Notes: generated by a model not told the origin, from the letters alone. 58,226 bases of DNA from Oscillospiraceae bacterium (GCA_020025275.1 JAHHSI010000012.1:1-58226); one strand, 5' to 3'; numbered from the stretch's first letter, positions 1 through 8,188 are shown. A program made the numbers and translations.

Positions 1-1135
1 TATTCTTGGCCTCAAACATACCACGCAGCTCTTCAAATGTCAACACAAAGTCCACTTCGCTGCGCACGCTGCTGCGGCTGGCCTCCAGCTTCTTGGCGGC
101 GCAGGGGCCGATGAAGGCCACGCGGCACTGGGGATCTTTCCGCTTTTGCAGTCGTGCCGTCAGCACCATGGGCGTCATGGTCATGGAGATATAGGGCGCA
201 AACTGGGGGAACTCCTTCTTGGCCATGACCGACCATGCCGGGCAGCAGGAAGTGGCCATGAAGGGCTGCTTGGTGGGCACATCCTCCATAAACTCCTCCG
301 CCTCTTCCACGGCGCACAGGTCAGCACCAATGGCCACCTCCACCATGTCGGCAAAGCCCAGGATCTGCATGGCCTCGGCCAGCTGGCCCGGGGTCACCTT
401 TTCACCAAACTGGCCCCAGAAGGCAGGCGCGATCACGGCCACGACCCGGTCGCCCCGCTTGATGGAGTGGACCAGCTGGAACACCTGCCCCTTATCCACA
501 ATGGCGCCAAAGGGACAGTTGACCAGACACATACCGCAGGAAACACACTTGTTATAGTCGATCTCTGCCCGCCCGAATTCATCCTTGCCGATGGCATTCA
601 TGCCGCAGGCCTCTTGGCAGGGGCGCTCAAACTTGATGATGGCATGATAGGAGCAGGCCTCCTTACAGCGGCCGCACTTGACGCACTTCTCCTGATCGAT
701 ATGGGCCCGGCCGTTGGCAAAATACACAGCATCCTTCTTGCAGGCATTCTCGCAGTGGCGTGCCAGACATCCCTGACAGGCGTCCGTAATCTGGAAGTGG
801 GTGTCCGGGCAGGCGTGGCAGGCATACTTGATGATGTTGATCAGCGGAGGATCATAATATTTATCGGCAATGGCGCTCTCCTCCACCCCATCGCTCAGGT
901 GGTTATGCTTTCCCACCTGCTGCATGGGCAGCCCCATGGCCAGCCGGATACGCTCACCCACAATGGCTCGCTCCAAAAAGATGGAGTCCCTCTGCTTTCC
1001 CACCTCACCGGGCAGGATCTCATAGGGAAGATCCTCGATCCGCTCGCTGTAATTTTCTCCAGCATAGGCTAATTTAGCCACTTCAGCAAACACACGTTTC
1101 CGCATATCCGCTATTCCGCAGTAAATATTTCTCAT
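1..1135 (-). CDS. [FeFe] hydrogenase large subunit, 3' end missing
   Basis: The 378 visible codons start at ATG 1133-1135 and run off the left edge without a stop. Residues 106-132 are Cys-rich (CHAC, CQGC, HCENAC), followed by two ferredoxin-type clusters, C151-x2-C-x2-C-x3-C161 and C197-x2-C-x2-C-x3-C207. The H-cluster domain then begins: TSCCPAW at 295-301 and FIGPCAAKK at 341-349, the first two Cys-bearing motifs that hold the [4Fe-4S]-2Fe centre. The third motif would lie off the window. This is the family reducing protons or oxidising H2 with ferredoxin in the cytoplasm. The TSCCPAW spelling, rather than TSCCPGW, recalls the group B monomeric enzymes, but that assignment is from memory. 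A GGAAAG site precedes the start, and a consensus-like promoter lies at 1207-1235. It could alternatively be a sensory hydrogenase-like protein; the missing C-terminus would decide. Confidence 0.85.
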   Translation of the reverse strand, partial: MRNIYCGIADMRKRVFAEVAKLAYAGENYSERIEDLPYEILPGEVGKQRDSIFLERAIVGERIRLAMGLPMQQVGKHNHLSDGVEESAIADKYYDPPLINIIKYACHACPDTHFQITDACQGCLARHCENACKKDAVYFANGRAHIDQEKCVKCGRCKEACSYHAIIKFERPCQEACGMNAIGKDEFGRAEIDYNKCVSCGMCLVNCPFGAIVDKGQVFQLVHSIKRGDRVVAVIAPAFWGQFGEKVTPGQLAEAMQILGFADMVEVAIGADLCAVEEAEEFMEDVPTKQPFMATSCCPAWSVMAKKEFPQFAPYISMTMTPMVLTARLQKRKDPQCRVAFIGPCAAKKLEASRSSVRSEVDFVLTFEELRGMFEAKN

Positions 1136-1206
1136 ATTTCGCTTTCCGTTCCTTTATGTTTCCTTTTTTACGCTAACTTATTGTTACTTAATTAACGTAT
1201 ATTTGG

Positions 1207-1235
1207 ATTATACGGGAACTTTCCGTTAATTGCAA
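1207..1235 (-). promoter_or_regulatory. Sigma-A-type promoter for the hydrogenase gene
   Basis: On the minus strand TTGCAA (1230-1235) and a perfect TATAAT (1207-1212) are separated by exactly 17 bp. The -10 lies about 70 bp upstream of the hydrogenase ATG, and no terminator is visible between sigK and this site, so some read-through from sigK is possible. Confidence 0.7.
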
Positions 1236-1263
1236 TAGATGAAACAAATATTTTTTTCGGCGG

Positions 1264-1977
1264 TTAGCCTTCGCTTCGCTCCTTTCCCCAGAGGACCTCC
1301 AACGCCTGTTCCAATTTTCCCAACGCTTTTTTCTCAATGCGGGAGACATAGCTGCGGCTGATGCCATAGACGGCGGCCACCTGCTTTTGTGTCTGAGGAA
1401 GACGACCCTCCAGCCCATACCGCCGCCGGATCACGTCCGCCTCCCGCTCCGTCAGGCACTCTTCCACCATGCGATGCACCAGACAGCAGTTTTCCTTCTT
1501 CTGAAGATCGGCCAGCATGGTATCGTCCATTCCCACCACATCCAGTAAATACAGGGAGTCCCCATCGGTATCCGTTTCAATGGTGTCGGACAAAGATACC
1601 TCCCCCTGCAATTTTTTTTGTGAGCGGAAATACATGAGGATCTCATTTTCAATACAGCGCGCTGCATAGGTGGCCAGACGGATCTTTTTGTCCGGGCGAA
1701 ACGTGTTCACCGCCTTGATGAGCCCGATGGTTCCAATAGAGATCAGATCCTCCTGTTGATCGTTTTGGGTATAGTATTTTTTGATGATGTGGGCCACCAG
1801 ACGCAGATTATGCTCCACCAGCTCATTGCGCGCCTCCAGATCTCCGGCTGCACAGCGCTCCAGACACGCCCGCTCCTCTTCCGCAGAAAGCGGGCGGGGA
1901 AAAGAACCGCCGTCGCCGGCCAAATGCAGCGACAGAAAAAGGCTGTTGGACAGCAGCAACAGCAATGTAGAAATCAT
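1264..1977 (-). CDS. sigK: RNA polymerase sporulation sigma factor SigK
   Basis: This 237-residue sigma-70 family protein fits the late mother-cell factor SigK. It has a hydrophobic N-terminal stretch of about 20 residues rich in Leu (the pro-sequence position), then SFPRPLS, GDLEARN, HNLRLVAHI (region 2.1), EDLISIGTIGLIKAV (2.2-2.3), LATYAARCIENEIL (2.4) and a C-terminal GISRSYVSRIEKKAL helix-turn-helix (4.2). I chose ATG 1977 rather than the ATG at 1983 because AGGAGG then sits 8 nt away instead of 2. The gene is uninterrupted, so no skin-type element splits it here. SigE would have a longer membrane pro-domain, so SigK is preferred. Processing of the pro-sequence is expected from the family, not shown. 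Confidence 0.9.
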   Translation of the reverse strand: MISTLLLLLSNSLFLSLHLAGDGGSFPRPLSAEEERACLERCAAGDLEARNELVEHNLRLVAHIIKKYYTQNDQQEDLISIGTIGLIKAVNTFRPDKKIRLATYAARCIENEILMYFRSQKKLQGEVSLSDTIETDTDGDSLYLLDVVGMDDTMLADLQKKENCCLVHRMVEECLTEREADVIRRRYGLEGRLPQTQKQVAAVYGISRSYVSRIEKKALGKLEQALEVLWGKERSEG

Positions 1978-2000
1978 GAACATCTCCTCCTTTTACGTTC

Positions 2001-2030
2001 ATCCTATGTAAAAAAAGGAAGTCCCTATAC
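2001..2030 (-). promoter_or_regulatory. Possible SigE-type promoter of sigK
   Basis: The minus strand has GTATAGG (2024-2030), 15 bp, then CATAGGAT (2001-2008), which resembles the SigE consensus (ATA in the -35, CATAnnnT in the -10). It lies 23 bp before the chosen sigK start. SigE control of sigK is established in Bacillus; its use here is inference. Confidence 0.4.
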
Positions 2031-2187
2031 CCACGCAGACGAATTTCGCTGCATCCGTTTGCTGCGGCTCTCTCCCACTCTTGGGGCAATTTCCCAAAAA
2101 ATCCAAGGCCATTTCCCGCCTTTTTGTTGACTTGGCCGGTCCTGCAGCAAAATCCCCAGATTTCCGCAACATTCTTACCTCTCTGTC

Positions 2188-2216
2188 TTGCCCTATGTCC
2201 TGCGGCATGTTATGAT
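2188..2216 (+). promoter_or_regulatory. Promoter of the Na/Pi cotransporter gene
   Basis: TTGCCC (2188-2193), 17 bp, TATGAT (2211-2216). The -10 is 57 bp before the TTG start at 2274. The rest of the 1978-2273 gap shows nothing else recognisable. Confidence 0.55.
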
Positions 2217-2273
2217 GGAACTGCATATCAACAGCACTTTTTTTGAAAATATCTGTGATTGGGAGATGAGCTT

Positions 2274-4019
2274 TTGAGCATTGCCAATTTTTTCAGCCTG
2301 CTGGGCGGCATCGCACTTTTCCTCTTCGGCATCCATTTGATGGGAGAGGGTCTGAATAAAGTCGCAGGCAACAAACTGGAACTGGTTTTATATCGTCTGA
2401 GCGGTACACCGTTCAAGGCCGTTCTGCTGGGTACCGGCGTCACGTCTGTCATTCAATCCTCCTCAGCCACCTCCGTGATGGTGGTCGGTTTCGTCAACTC
2501 CGGCATGATGAAGCTGGAGCGGGCCATCAACGTCATTCAGGGAGCGCTGATCGGCACCAGCATCACCGGCTGGATCATCTGCCTGTCCAGTATCGAAGGT
2601 GCCGGCGGCTGGGTGGCTCTCTTCTCCACCTCCACCATCACGGCGGTGGTGGCCGTGGCGGGCATCATTCTGGGGCTGTTCTCCAAAAAGCAGATGCACC
2701 ACCATCTGGGGAACATCATGATGGGCTTTGCCGTCCTGATGTACGGCATGCAGATCATGAGCGGTGCGGTTTCCCCTCTGAAAGAGAGCCCGTACTTCAT
2801 TCAGATGATGACCACATTCTCCAATCCGCTGCTGGGGATTCTGGCCGGCGCCGCCTTTACCGCCGTACTGCAAAGCGCTTCGGCGGCCGTGGGCATCCTG
2901 CAGGCCCTGTCCATGACCGGCGCCATCAGTTTTGCAACGGCCTACCCCGTGATCCTCGGTATCGCCATCGGCGCCGCCGTACCTGTTCTGCTATCTGCCC
3001 TGGGCGCCAAGGTCAACGGTCAGAAGGCCGCCTTCTCCTATCTCATCATCGAGATGCTGGGCGTGGTGCTGTGCTCCATCCTCTACTACTTCGTGCTGAG
3101 CCCCGTAGGTCTGAACCTCAATACGTGGACCATGACCCCGGTGAACATTGCCGCCGTGAACACGATCTTCCGTACGGTGACGGCCATGCTGCTCTTCCCC
3201 TTCACCCGCCAGATCATTATGCTGGCCAGCCTTTTTGTCAAAGAGAGGAAAGGGCAGGGCCACGCCAACAAAGATTTCGACCGTTTGGACGAGCGCTTCC
3301 TCCAGCACCCCACACTGGCGGTCGAGCAGAGCCACATGACCGTCACGTCCATGGCCAAGCTGGCCAACCAAAATGTGGCAGATGCTTTCCGGCTGCTCAC
3401 CCACTACAGCGAGACGGGCAAGGATGCCGTGGAGAAAACCGAAGCCAAGGTGGATCTCTACGAGGATCGCCTTTCGGCATATTTGGTCAAGCTCAACACC
3501 CAGGAGCTGAGCGACGCACAAAACGAGCGAGTCGCCCGCTACCTGCACGCTCTGGGCGACTTTGAACGCATCTCGGACCACGCCATCAACATTTCCGAGG
3601 CCGCCACGGAGATCCACGAAAAGCAAGTGCTCTTCTCCGAGGCCGCCCAGTCGGAGATCGGGGTCCTGTCCGCCGCCGTTCTGGAGATCCTGGATCTGGC
3701 CATTTCGGCCTTCACCGAGAACGACATCGAAAAAGCCTATCTGGTGGCACCGCTGGAGGAGCGCATCGACATCCTCTGCAACGAGATCAAGCTCCACCAC
3801 GTGGATCGCCTGCAGCAGGGCTCCTGCTCGCTGATGCAGGGCTTTATCTTCAACGATCTTTTGACGGACTGCGAGCGAATTGCCGACCACTGCTCCAACA
3901 TCACCATCTCCATGATCGAGTTCCACTCCGGCTGCTATGATACCCACAGTCTGAAGGAACTGCGCTCTCACAATTTTGCCGAGCACTACGAGGCATACAC
4001 GCAGAAATATCAGGTCTGA
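2274..4019 (+). CDS. Na/Pi cotransporter family protein with PhoU-like domain
   Basis: A 581-residue inner-membrane protein. The first two-thirds hold the paired Na/Pi cotransporter repeats: a GxxLFLFGIHLMGEGL start and the two QSSSATS / QSASAAV signatures near residues 66 and 205, which mark this family's inverted repeats. From about residue 350 a soluble helical domain matches PhoU-type bundles (LGDFERISDHAINISE; LTDCERIADHCSNI). The expected role is sodium-coupled phosphate uptake with a regulatory PhoU domain. I prefer TTG 2274 over TTG 2259 because GGGAG (2261-2265) is 8 nt upstream of it. It stands alone between its promoter and a weak terminator at 4054-4091. Confidence 0.88.
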   Translation: MSIANFFSLLGGIALFLFGIHLMGEGLNKVAGNKLELVLYRLSGTPFKAVLLGTGVTSVIQSSSATSVMVVGFVNSGMMKLERAINVIQGALIGTSITGWIICLSSIEGAGGWVALFSTSTITAVVAVAGIILGLFSKKQMHHHLGNIMMGFAVLMYGMQIMSGAVSPLKESPYFIQMMTTFSNPLLGILAGAAFTAVLQSASAAVGILQALSMTGAISFATAYPVILGIAIGAAVPVLLSALGAKVNGQKAAFSYLIIEMLGVVLCSILYYFVLSPVGLNLNTWTMTPVNIAAVNTIFRTVTAMLLFPFTRQIIMLASLFVKERKGQGHANKDFDRLDERFLQHPTLAVEQSHMTVTSMAKLANQNVADAFRLLTHYSETGKDAVEKTEAKVDLYEDRLSAYLVKLNTQELSDAQNERVARYLHALGDFERISDHAINISEAATEIHEKQVLFSEAAQSEIGVLSAAVLEILDLAISAFTENDIEKAYLVAPLEERIDILCNEIKLHHVDRLQQGSCSLMQGFIFNDLLTDCERIADHCSNITISMIEFHSGCYDTHSLKELRSHNFAEHYEAYTQKYQV

Positions 4020-4053
4020 TCTCGTTTTCGTGCGGCCCTGCATCGGCATACGC

Positions 4054-4096
4054 AGCCACGACCGCTTCCCCATCGGAACCGGGCCGTGGCTGTTGT
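4054..4096 (+). terminator. Probable terminator after the Na/Pi cotransporter gene
   Basis: AGCCACG (4054-4060) pairs with CGTGGCT (4085-4091), with extra pairing inside, followed by GTTGTTT. The tail is short, so termination may be leaky into the HAD gene. Confidence 0.45.
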
Positions 4097-4183
4097 TTCA
4101 TCCCCCCGTTTTCAACCTCTGCTGCAGACCGGCCATGGCGGCCTGCCCGGTAAGCGGCACACATACAAGTAAAGGAGTTTCCT

Positions 4184-4843
4184 ATGGAGCGTTACAAGAC
4201 CATTCTCTTCGATCTGGACGGCACACTGGTGGATTCCGGCCAGGGGATCATGAACTGCGCCTCGCTGGCTCTCGATCACCTGCACGTCCCCCTCCCCACC
4301 CCTGCGGAGCTGCGCACCTTTGTAGGACCGCCCCTGCGGGATTCCTTCGCCCGCTTTGGCGTAAAAGAGGCGGATCTGGACACGGCCATGTCCCTTTTCC
4401 GCAGCCGCTACCAAACTGTGGGGAAGTTTGAGGGCTTTCTCTACCCCGGGATCGACACCTTGCTCAAGGCACTGCAGGACCGGGGATTCCGTCTGCTGGT
4501 GGCCACCTCCAAGCCGGAGGAAATGTCGGTAGAGATCCTGACCCATTTCGGCGTAGCCTCCTATTTCTCCTACATCGCCGGCGCCTCTTTGGACAACAGC
4601 CGCACCACTAAGGAACAGGTCATCGCTTATCTTTCTGAGGAAAACGGCGGTTTGGACAAGGCCGTGATGATCGGCGACACCACGTTCGACGTGCTCGGTG
4701 CCGCCATGCACCACATCCCCACCATCGGCGTTTCATGGGGCTACGGGCTGGTCGCAGATATGGAGCGTGCCGGGGCCGCAGCCATCGTCCACGATCCGCA
4801 GCAGCTGCTCTCGCTGCTGTGCTCCGGACAGGCGAAGGCCTGA
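4184..4843 (+). CDS. HAD-superfamily phosphatase, phosphoglycolate phosphatase-like
   Basis: A 219-residue HAD subfamily IA hydrolase. Motif I is FDLDGTLVDS near residue 9 (nucleophile and acid Asp), the cap domain fills residues 15-85, motif II is ATSKPEE, and motif III/IV is the lysine before MIGDTTFDVLGA. The fold dephosphorylates small phosphorylated metabolites; substrate cannot be read from sequence, although the closest familiar name is phosphoglycolate phosphatase Gph. AAAGGAG lies 8 nt before the ATG. It lies downstream of the phosphate transporter and upstream of the pyrFE promoter, with no obvious functional link to either. Confidence 0.85.
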   Translation: MERYKTILFDLDGTLVDSGQGIMNCASLALDHLHVPLPTPAELRTFVGPPLRDSFARFGVKEADLDTAMSLFRSRYQTVGKFEGFLYPGIDTLLKALQDRGFRLLVATSKPEEMSVEILTHFGVASYFSYIAGASLDNSRTTKEQVIAYLSEENGGLDKAVMIGDTTFDVLGAAMHHIPTIGVSWGYGLVADMERAGAAAIVHDPQQLLSLLCSGQAKA

Positions 4844-4953
4844 TGTCGGAAATCTGTGCGGATGTCCGATTGGGCAATTTCCACACATCTCTCCGCCGCA
4901 CCTGTCCTTCTTTTGGCAGGATGTAGATCCGTGGATTTTTTCCGCATTTTTCC

Positions 4954-4983
4954 TTGACTTTTCCGGGTCATCCTGCCTATAAT
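4954..4983 (+). promoter_or_regulatory. Promoter of the pyrF-pyrE operon
   Basis: TTGACT (4954-4959), 18 bp, perfect TATAAT (4978-4983). The transcript would begin near 4990 and enter the attenuator at 5008-5145. Confidence 0.75.
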
Positions 4984-5007
4984 ATGTCACGAAAAGAAGA
5001 CTTTAAG

Positions 5008-5126
5008 ATAGCACGAGAGGCTATGAAGGCGACTATATCGACTTGGTTTCGGGTGCCGTGCAGCCGTGCACAGCATCGGAGCATCCATCGGATGCACACG
5101 TCCTGATTTTCTCCCCATAGGCTCGT
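5008..5126 (+). promoter_or_regulatory. PyrR-type attenuator (binding loop and antiterminator)
   Basis: The hairpin ATAGC (5008-5012) / GCTAT (5020-5024) with loop ACGAGAG resembles the PyrR-binding loop, whose core is a GAGAGG run beside the stem. The same strand can refold: ACGAG (5013-5017) pairs with CTCGT (5122-5126) and CTATG (5021-5025) with CATAG (5116-5120), nested with a small internal loop, which would destroy the terminator at 5113-5135. In the known Bacillus mechanism PyrR plus UMP stabilises the first hairpin and so promotes termination. A pyrR gene lies at 7560-8096. The mutually exclusive pairings are read directly; PyrR binding is inference. Confidence 0.75.
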
Positions 5127-5145
5127 CCTATGGGGTTTTGTTTTT
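5113..5145 (+). terminator. Attenuator terminator in the pyrFE leader
   Basis: A perfect 9-bp stem CCCCATAGG (5113-5121) / CCTATGGGG (5127-5135) with loop CTCGT, followed by TTTTGTTTTT. It lies 120 nt after the promoter and 280 nt before pyrF, so it acts inside the leader. The 5146-5423 stretch after it is GC-rich, has weak hairpins, and shows no convincing gene; the in-frame extension of pyrF through it would cross the terminator. Confidence 0.85.
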
Positions 5146-5423
5146 ATATGCACCGGCCTGACGCCGATAGGACACGGAGGCCCCGATTCCGGGCCGGATC
5201 AGCTCTACTGAATCGGAACACCATCGTGAAGCGCCGCCTGTCGGCAGCACGGTCTCGCAGCTTCCATGCGCCGGCACAGCTCCGCTCTTCCGACAGCGCA
5301 TCCCGCGGGGTCAACCGCGCGGGTACCCCTCATTCCACCACACGTTCCACATCGCCCCGGCCGGGCGATGATCCGGCAAACACCACACCACCACAACTCG
5401 ATATTGACAGGGAGGACACATCA

Positions 5424-6131
5424 ATGAAACGTGAAGTCATCATCGCCTGCGACTTCTCCACCCGTGAGGAGACGCTTGCATTTTTGGATCTTTTTAAAGA
5501 GGAAAAACCATTTGTCAAGATCGGCATGGAGCTGTACTATTCCTGCGGTCCAGAGATCGTGCGCCAGATCAAGGCACGTGGACACAAGATCTTTCTGGAT
5601 CTGAAGCTCCACGACATTCCCAACACCGTCTATCGGGCCATGCGCAATCTGGCCGATCTGGACGTGGACATGGTCAATGTCCACGCCGCCGGCACCTCGG
5701 AAATGATGCGTGCTGCCCGCCGTGCTCTGGATGAAAAGGGTTCCCAGGCGATTCTGCTGGCCGTCACACAGCTGACCAGCACCACGGAGGAGATCATGCA
5801 GCAGGAGCTGTGGATCCCCCACCCCATCGCCGACACGGTCCGCCACTATGCCGCCGTGTCGCAGGGTGCCGGCTGCCACGGGGTGGTTTGCTCTCCGCTG
5901 GAGGTCAAGGACGTCATCGAAGCGTGCGGTGACAGCTTCGTCACGGTGACGCCCGGCATCCGCTTTGCACAGGACGACAAGGGCGATCAAAAGCGTGTGA
6001 CCACCCCCGCCGGCGCCCACCGCCTTGGCTCGCACTACATTGTCATGGGACGTCCCATCACCACTGCCGCCGATCCTGTGGCCGCCTATCGCCGCGCCGC
6101 AGCCGCTTTTGAGAAAGGAATCGAAGAATGA
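5424..6131 (+). CDS. pyrF: Orotidine 5'-phosphate decarboxylase
   Basis: A 235-residue TIM-barrel enzyme that makes UMP from OMP, the last step of de novo pyrimidine synthesis. IIACDFS opens strand 1, the catalytic DLKLHDIPNT gives D59, K61 and D64 (the D-K-x-x-D tetrad elements), and VTPGIRF plus VMGRPIT form the phosphate-binding end. ATG 5424 was chosen because GGGAGG lies 8 nt upstream; the open frame extends back to 5130 but would cross the attenuator terminator. It overlaps pyrE by 4 bp (ATGA), so the two are translationally coupled. Expression is expected to fall when UMP/UTP is plentiful through the leader attenuator. Confidence 0.95.
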   Translation: MKREVIIACDFSTREETLAFLDLFKEEKPFVKIGMELYYSCGPEIVRQIKARGHKIFLDLKLHDIPNTVYRAMRNLADLDVDMVNVHAAGTSEMMRAARRALDEKGSQAILLAVTQLTSTTEEIMQQELWIPHPIADTVRHYAAVSQGAGCHGVVCSPLEVKDVIEACGDSFVTVTPGIRFAQDDKGDQKRVTTPAGAHRLGSHYIVMGRPITTAADPVAAYRRAAAAFEKGIEE

Positions 6132-6757
6132 AAAAACTGATTGCCAAGGATCTTCTGTCCATCCGCGCCGTATTTCTGCGCCCCACCGAGCCCTTCACCT
6201 GGGCCAGCGGCATCAAGAGCCCCATCTACTGCGACAACCGCCTAACCCTGTCCGACGTCACCGTGCGTGGCCATGTGGAAAACGCCCTGGCAGAGATCAT
6301 CCGCCGTGAGTATCCTGACTGTCAGGCCGTCATGGGAACCAGTACGGCCGGCATCGCTCATGCCGCCATTGTGGGCACCATTCTGGGGCTTCCCATGGGC
6401 TATGTCCGCAGCAGCAACAAGGATCACGGCCGCAACAACAAGATTGAAGGCCGCTGCGAGCCGGGCACCAAGGTGGTCGTCATCGAGGATCTGATCTCCA
6501 CGGCCGGCAGCTGCGTGGATGTGGTGGAAGCACTTCGTGAGGCCGGAGCAGAGGTTCTGGGTGTGGCTTCCATCTTTACCTACGGCATGAAGAAATCGGA
6601 AGAGCGTCTGGCTGCCCATCATGTGCGCAATGTCTCCGCCTCTGATTATGATACTCTGCTGGAGGTAGCCGCCGAGGAGGGCTATATTCACTCCCAGCAG
6701 ATCCCGGCCCTGCTGGCCTTCCGGGCCAACCCCAGCGACGAGAGCTGGATCGGCTGA
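6128..6757 (+). CDS. pyrE: Orotate phosphoribosyltransferase
   Basis: A 209-residue type I phosphoribosyltransferase converting orotate and PRPP to OMP, the step before PyrF. The PRPP-binding signature is VVVIEDLISTAGS near residues 116-128, the flexible catalytic loop RSSNKDHGRNN lies around 98-108, and FTWASGIKSPIYCDNR near the N-terminus is the orotate-binding segment. It overlaps pyrF by 4 bp and ends before a bidirectional terminator. Length is normal for the family. Confidence 0.95.
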   Translation: MKKLIAKDLLSIRAVFLRPTEPFTWASGIKSPIYCDNRLTLSDVTVRGHVENALAEIIRREYPDCQAVMGTSTAGIAHAAIVGTILGLPMGYVRSSNKDHGRNNKIEGRCEPGTKVVVIEDLISTAGSCVDVVEALREAGAEVLGVASIFTYGMKKSEERLAAHHVRNVSASDYDTLLEVAAEEGYIHSQQIPALLAFRANPSDESWIG

Positions 6758-6805
6758 GCTGCGCCATTGAATCGATTCGACGCTCCCTGTATGGGGAGCA
6801 GCAAA

Positions 6806-6843
6806 AAAATCCCCGTTCTCAGAAGAGAACGGGGATTTTTATT
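6806..6843. terminator. Bidirectional terminator between pyrE and pduL
   Basis: AAATCCCCGTTCTC / GAGAACGGGGATTT forms a long perfect stem with an A run on the left and a T run on the right, so it can serve both pyrE (plus) and pduL (minus). Confidence 0.85.
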
Positions 6844-6853
6844 TGCCCAAGAC

Positions 6854-7429
6854 TTACTTCTTGATGACCGTACCGTAGCAGGTGCCGAAGGCGCAGGTGG
6901 CATTGGCCTCATCGGTATCGATGTGCATGGCCAGTGCGAACTTGGGGCTGACACGGACAACCACGTCGTCCAGCTCAGCGCTGCGCTCGGACTCGATGCG
7001 GACCTTGACCACTTCCTTGTCTTCCACGTTGAAGTTGGCAGCATCCTCGGGGGTCATGTGGATGTGGCGCTTCGCCACGATCACGCCCTCGGTCAGCTCC
7101 ACCTCACCGGCAGGGCCCACCAGCTTGCAGCCGGGGGTGCCGGCGATCTCACCGGACATACGGACCATACCGGGGACACCCAGCACACGGGCATCGGTCA
7201 GGGAGACCTCCACCTGAGACTCAGGACGGGCAGGCCCCAGAATGATGACATTGCTGATGGTCTTCTTGGGCCCAACAATGTCCACACGCTCCTGACATGC
7301 AAACTGGCCGGGCTGGGACAGATCCTTCTTGTGGGTCAGCTTTGCACCCTCGCCAAACAGGGCCGCAATGTGCTCCTCGGTCAGGTGTACATGTCTTGCA
7401 GAAGTCTCTACCAAAACTTTGTTTTCCAT
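6854..7429 (-). CDS. pduL: Phosphate propanoyltransferase (PduL-type phosphotransacylase)
   Basis: A 191-residue PduL-family enzyme that exchanges CoA for phosphate on acyl-CoA, giving acyl phosphate for ATP formation by acetate kinase. The two PduL half-domains carry the zinc-binding RHVHL near residue 13 and RHIHMTP near 121. The protein begins directly with the catalytic domain (MENKVLVETSARHVHL), without the N-terminal amphipathic encapsulation peptide of microcompartment PduLs, and no shell genes are nearby. That suggests a free cytosolic housekeeping phosphotransacetylase, the role of Pta in many other bacteria. AGGAGAAAAG precedes the ATG. Confidence 0.9.
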   Translation of the reverse strand: MENKVLVETSARHVHLTEEHIAALFGEGAKLTHKKDLSQPGQFACQERVDIVGPKKTISNVIILGPARPESQVEVSLTDARVLGVPGMVRMSGEIAGTPGCKLVGPAGEVELTEGVIVAKRHIHMTPEDAANFNVEDKEVVKVRIESERSAELDDVVVRVSPKFALAMHIDTDEANATCAFGTCYGTVIKK

Positions 7430-7559
7430 TTCTTTTCTCCTTTACATGGTGAATATAATCACTAAAAAGCAACCTATATTATACTACAATCTTTCCAAAA
7501 AAGAAAGGTCAATTCCAATGATAAGCGACGATTTCCAACGCTGTTTCTCATATGATCGT

Positions 7560-8096
7560 TCAAAGATCGTATAAGGAGACACCGGTTTCACCGTCGAACT
7601 CCTCCATCATCACCCGCACCATCTCGTCGCGGGAGGTGGGCACATTCTTCCCCACATAGTCGGCCCGGATCGGCAGCTCCCGGTGGCCACGATCGATCAG
7701 CACCGCCAGCTGGATGGCCCGTGGACGGCCGGAGCGCACCACCGCCTCGATGGCCGCACGCACGGTGCGCCCGGTGTAGATCACATCGTCCACCAACACC
7801 ACGGTACAGTCTTTCACATCGCAGGGAAAATAGCTCTCGGAGGTGGTGGCCTGCGGCCCCAGCTCCGTCAGATCATCCCGATAAAGGCCAATATCGATGT
7901 ACCCCACCGGTACCGACACGCCCTCGTACTTTTCAATGTTCTCCGCCAGTATTTTCGACAGCGGAATACCACGGCGGCGGATCCCCAGAAGGCAGATATG
8001 CTCTGCACCGTTATTCTTTTCAATGATCTCGTGGGCGATGCGCGCCATGGAGCGGTGCATCTGTGCTGCGTCCATAATCGATGCTTTATATGTCAT
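7560..8096 (-). CDS. pyrR: Bifunctional pyr operon regulator / uracil phosphoribosyltransferase
   Basis: A 178-residue PyrR homologue. The PRPP motif is VVLVDDVIYTGRT near residue 93, GIRRRGIPL lies near 38, and the C-terminal GETGVSLYDL is typical. PyrR binds the leader RNA of pyr operons when UMP is high and favours termination, and it has secondary uracil phosphoribosyltransferase activity. Its likely target in this window is the pyrFE leader at 5008-5145, transcribed from the other strand 2.4 kb away. Its own upstream region shows only a TACAAT-like -10 and no PyrR loop. Confidence 0.93.
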   Translation of the reverse strand: MTYKASIMDAAQMHRSMARIAHEIIEKNNGAEHICLLGIRRRGIPLSKILAENIEKYEGVSVPVGYIDIGLYRDDLTELGPQATTSESYFPCDVKDCTVVLVDDVIYTGRTVRAAIEAVVRSGRPRAIQLAVLIDRGHRELPIRADYVGKNVPTSRDEMVRVMMEEFDGETGVSLYDL

Positions 8097-8149
8097 ATCC
8101 GACCCTCGTTTCCTGTTTTTCTCATTGTACCATCCCCACGTCCAAAAGT

Positions 8150-8180
8150 AAAGGAGCGGCGGGGCCTCCCCGCCGCTCCT
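8150..8180 (-). terminator. Terminator after the activase/dehydratase gene
   Basis: A 13-bp perfect stem AGGAGCGGCGGGG (8152-8164) / CCCCGCCGCTCCT (8168-8180), followed on the minus strand by TTTACTTTT. It separates the 4.2-kb gene from pyrR. Confidence 0.7.
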
Positions 8181-8188
8181 GCGCTCTT

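Noticed and set aside
146..1072. 308-codon plus-strand ORF opposite the hydrogenase gene
   Set aside because: It is antisense to a gene with clear Fe-S motifs and has low-complexity His/Gly/Leu composition.
5130..5423. Open frame extending pyrF upstream by about 98 codons
   Set aside because: It starts inside the attenuator terminator, has no ribosome site, and pyrF homologues begin at the MKREVII position with GGGAGG upstream.
6854..7429. Bacterial microcompartment locus around pduL
   Set aside because: No shell, aldehyde dehydrogenase or diol dehydratase genes flank it, and there is no encapsulation peptide.
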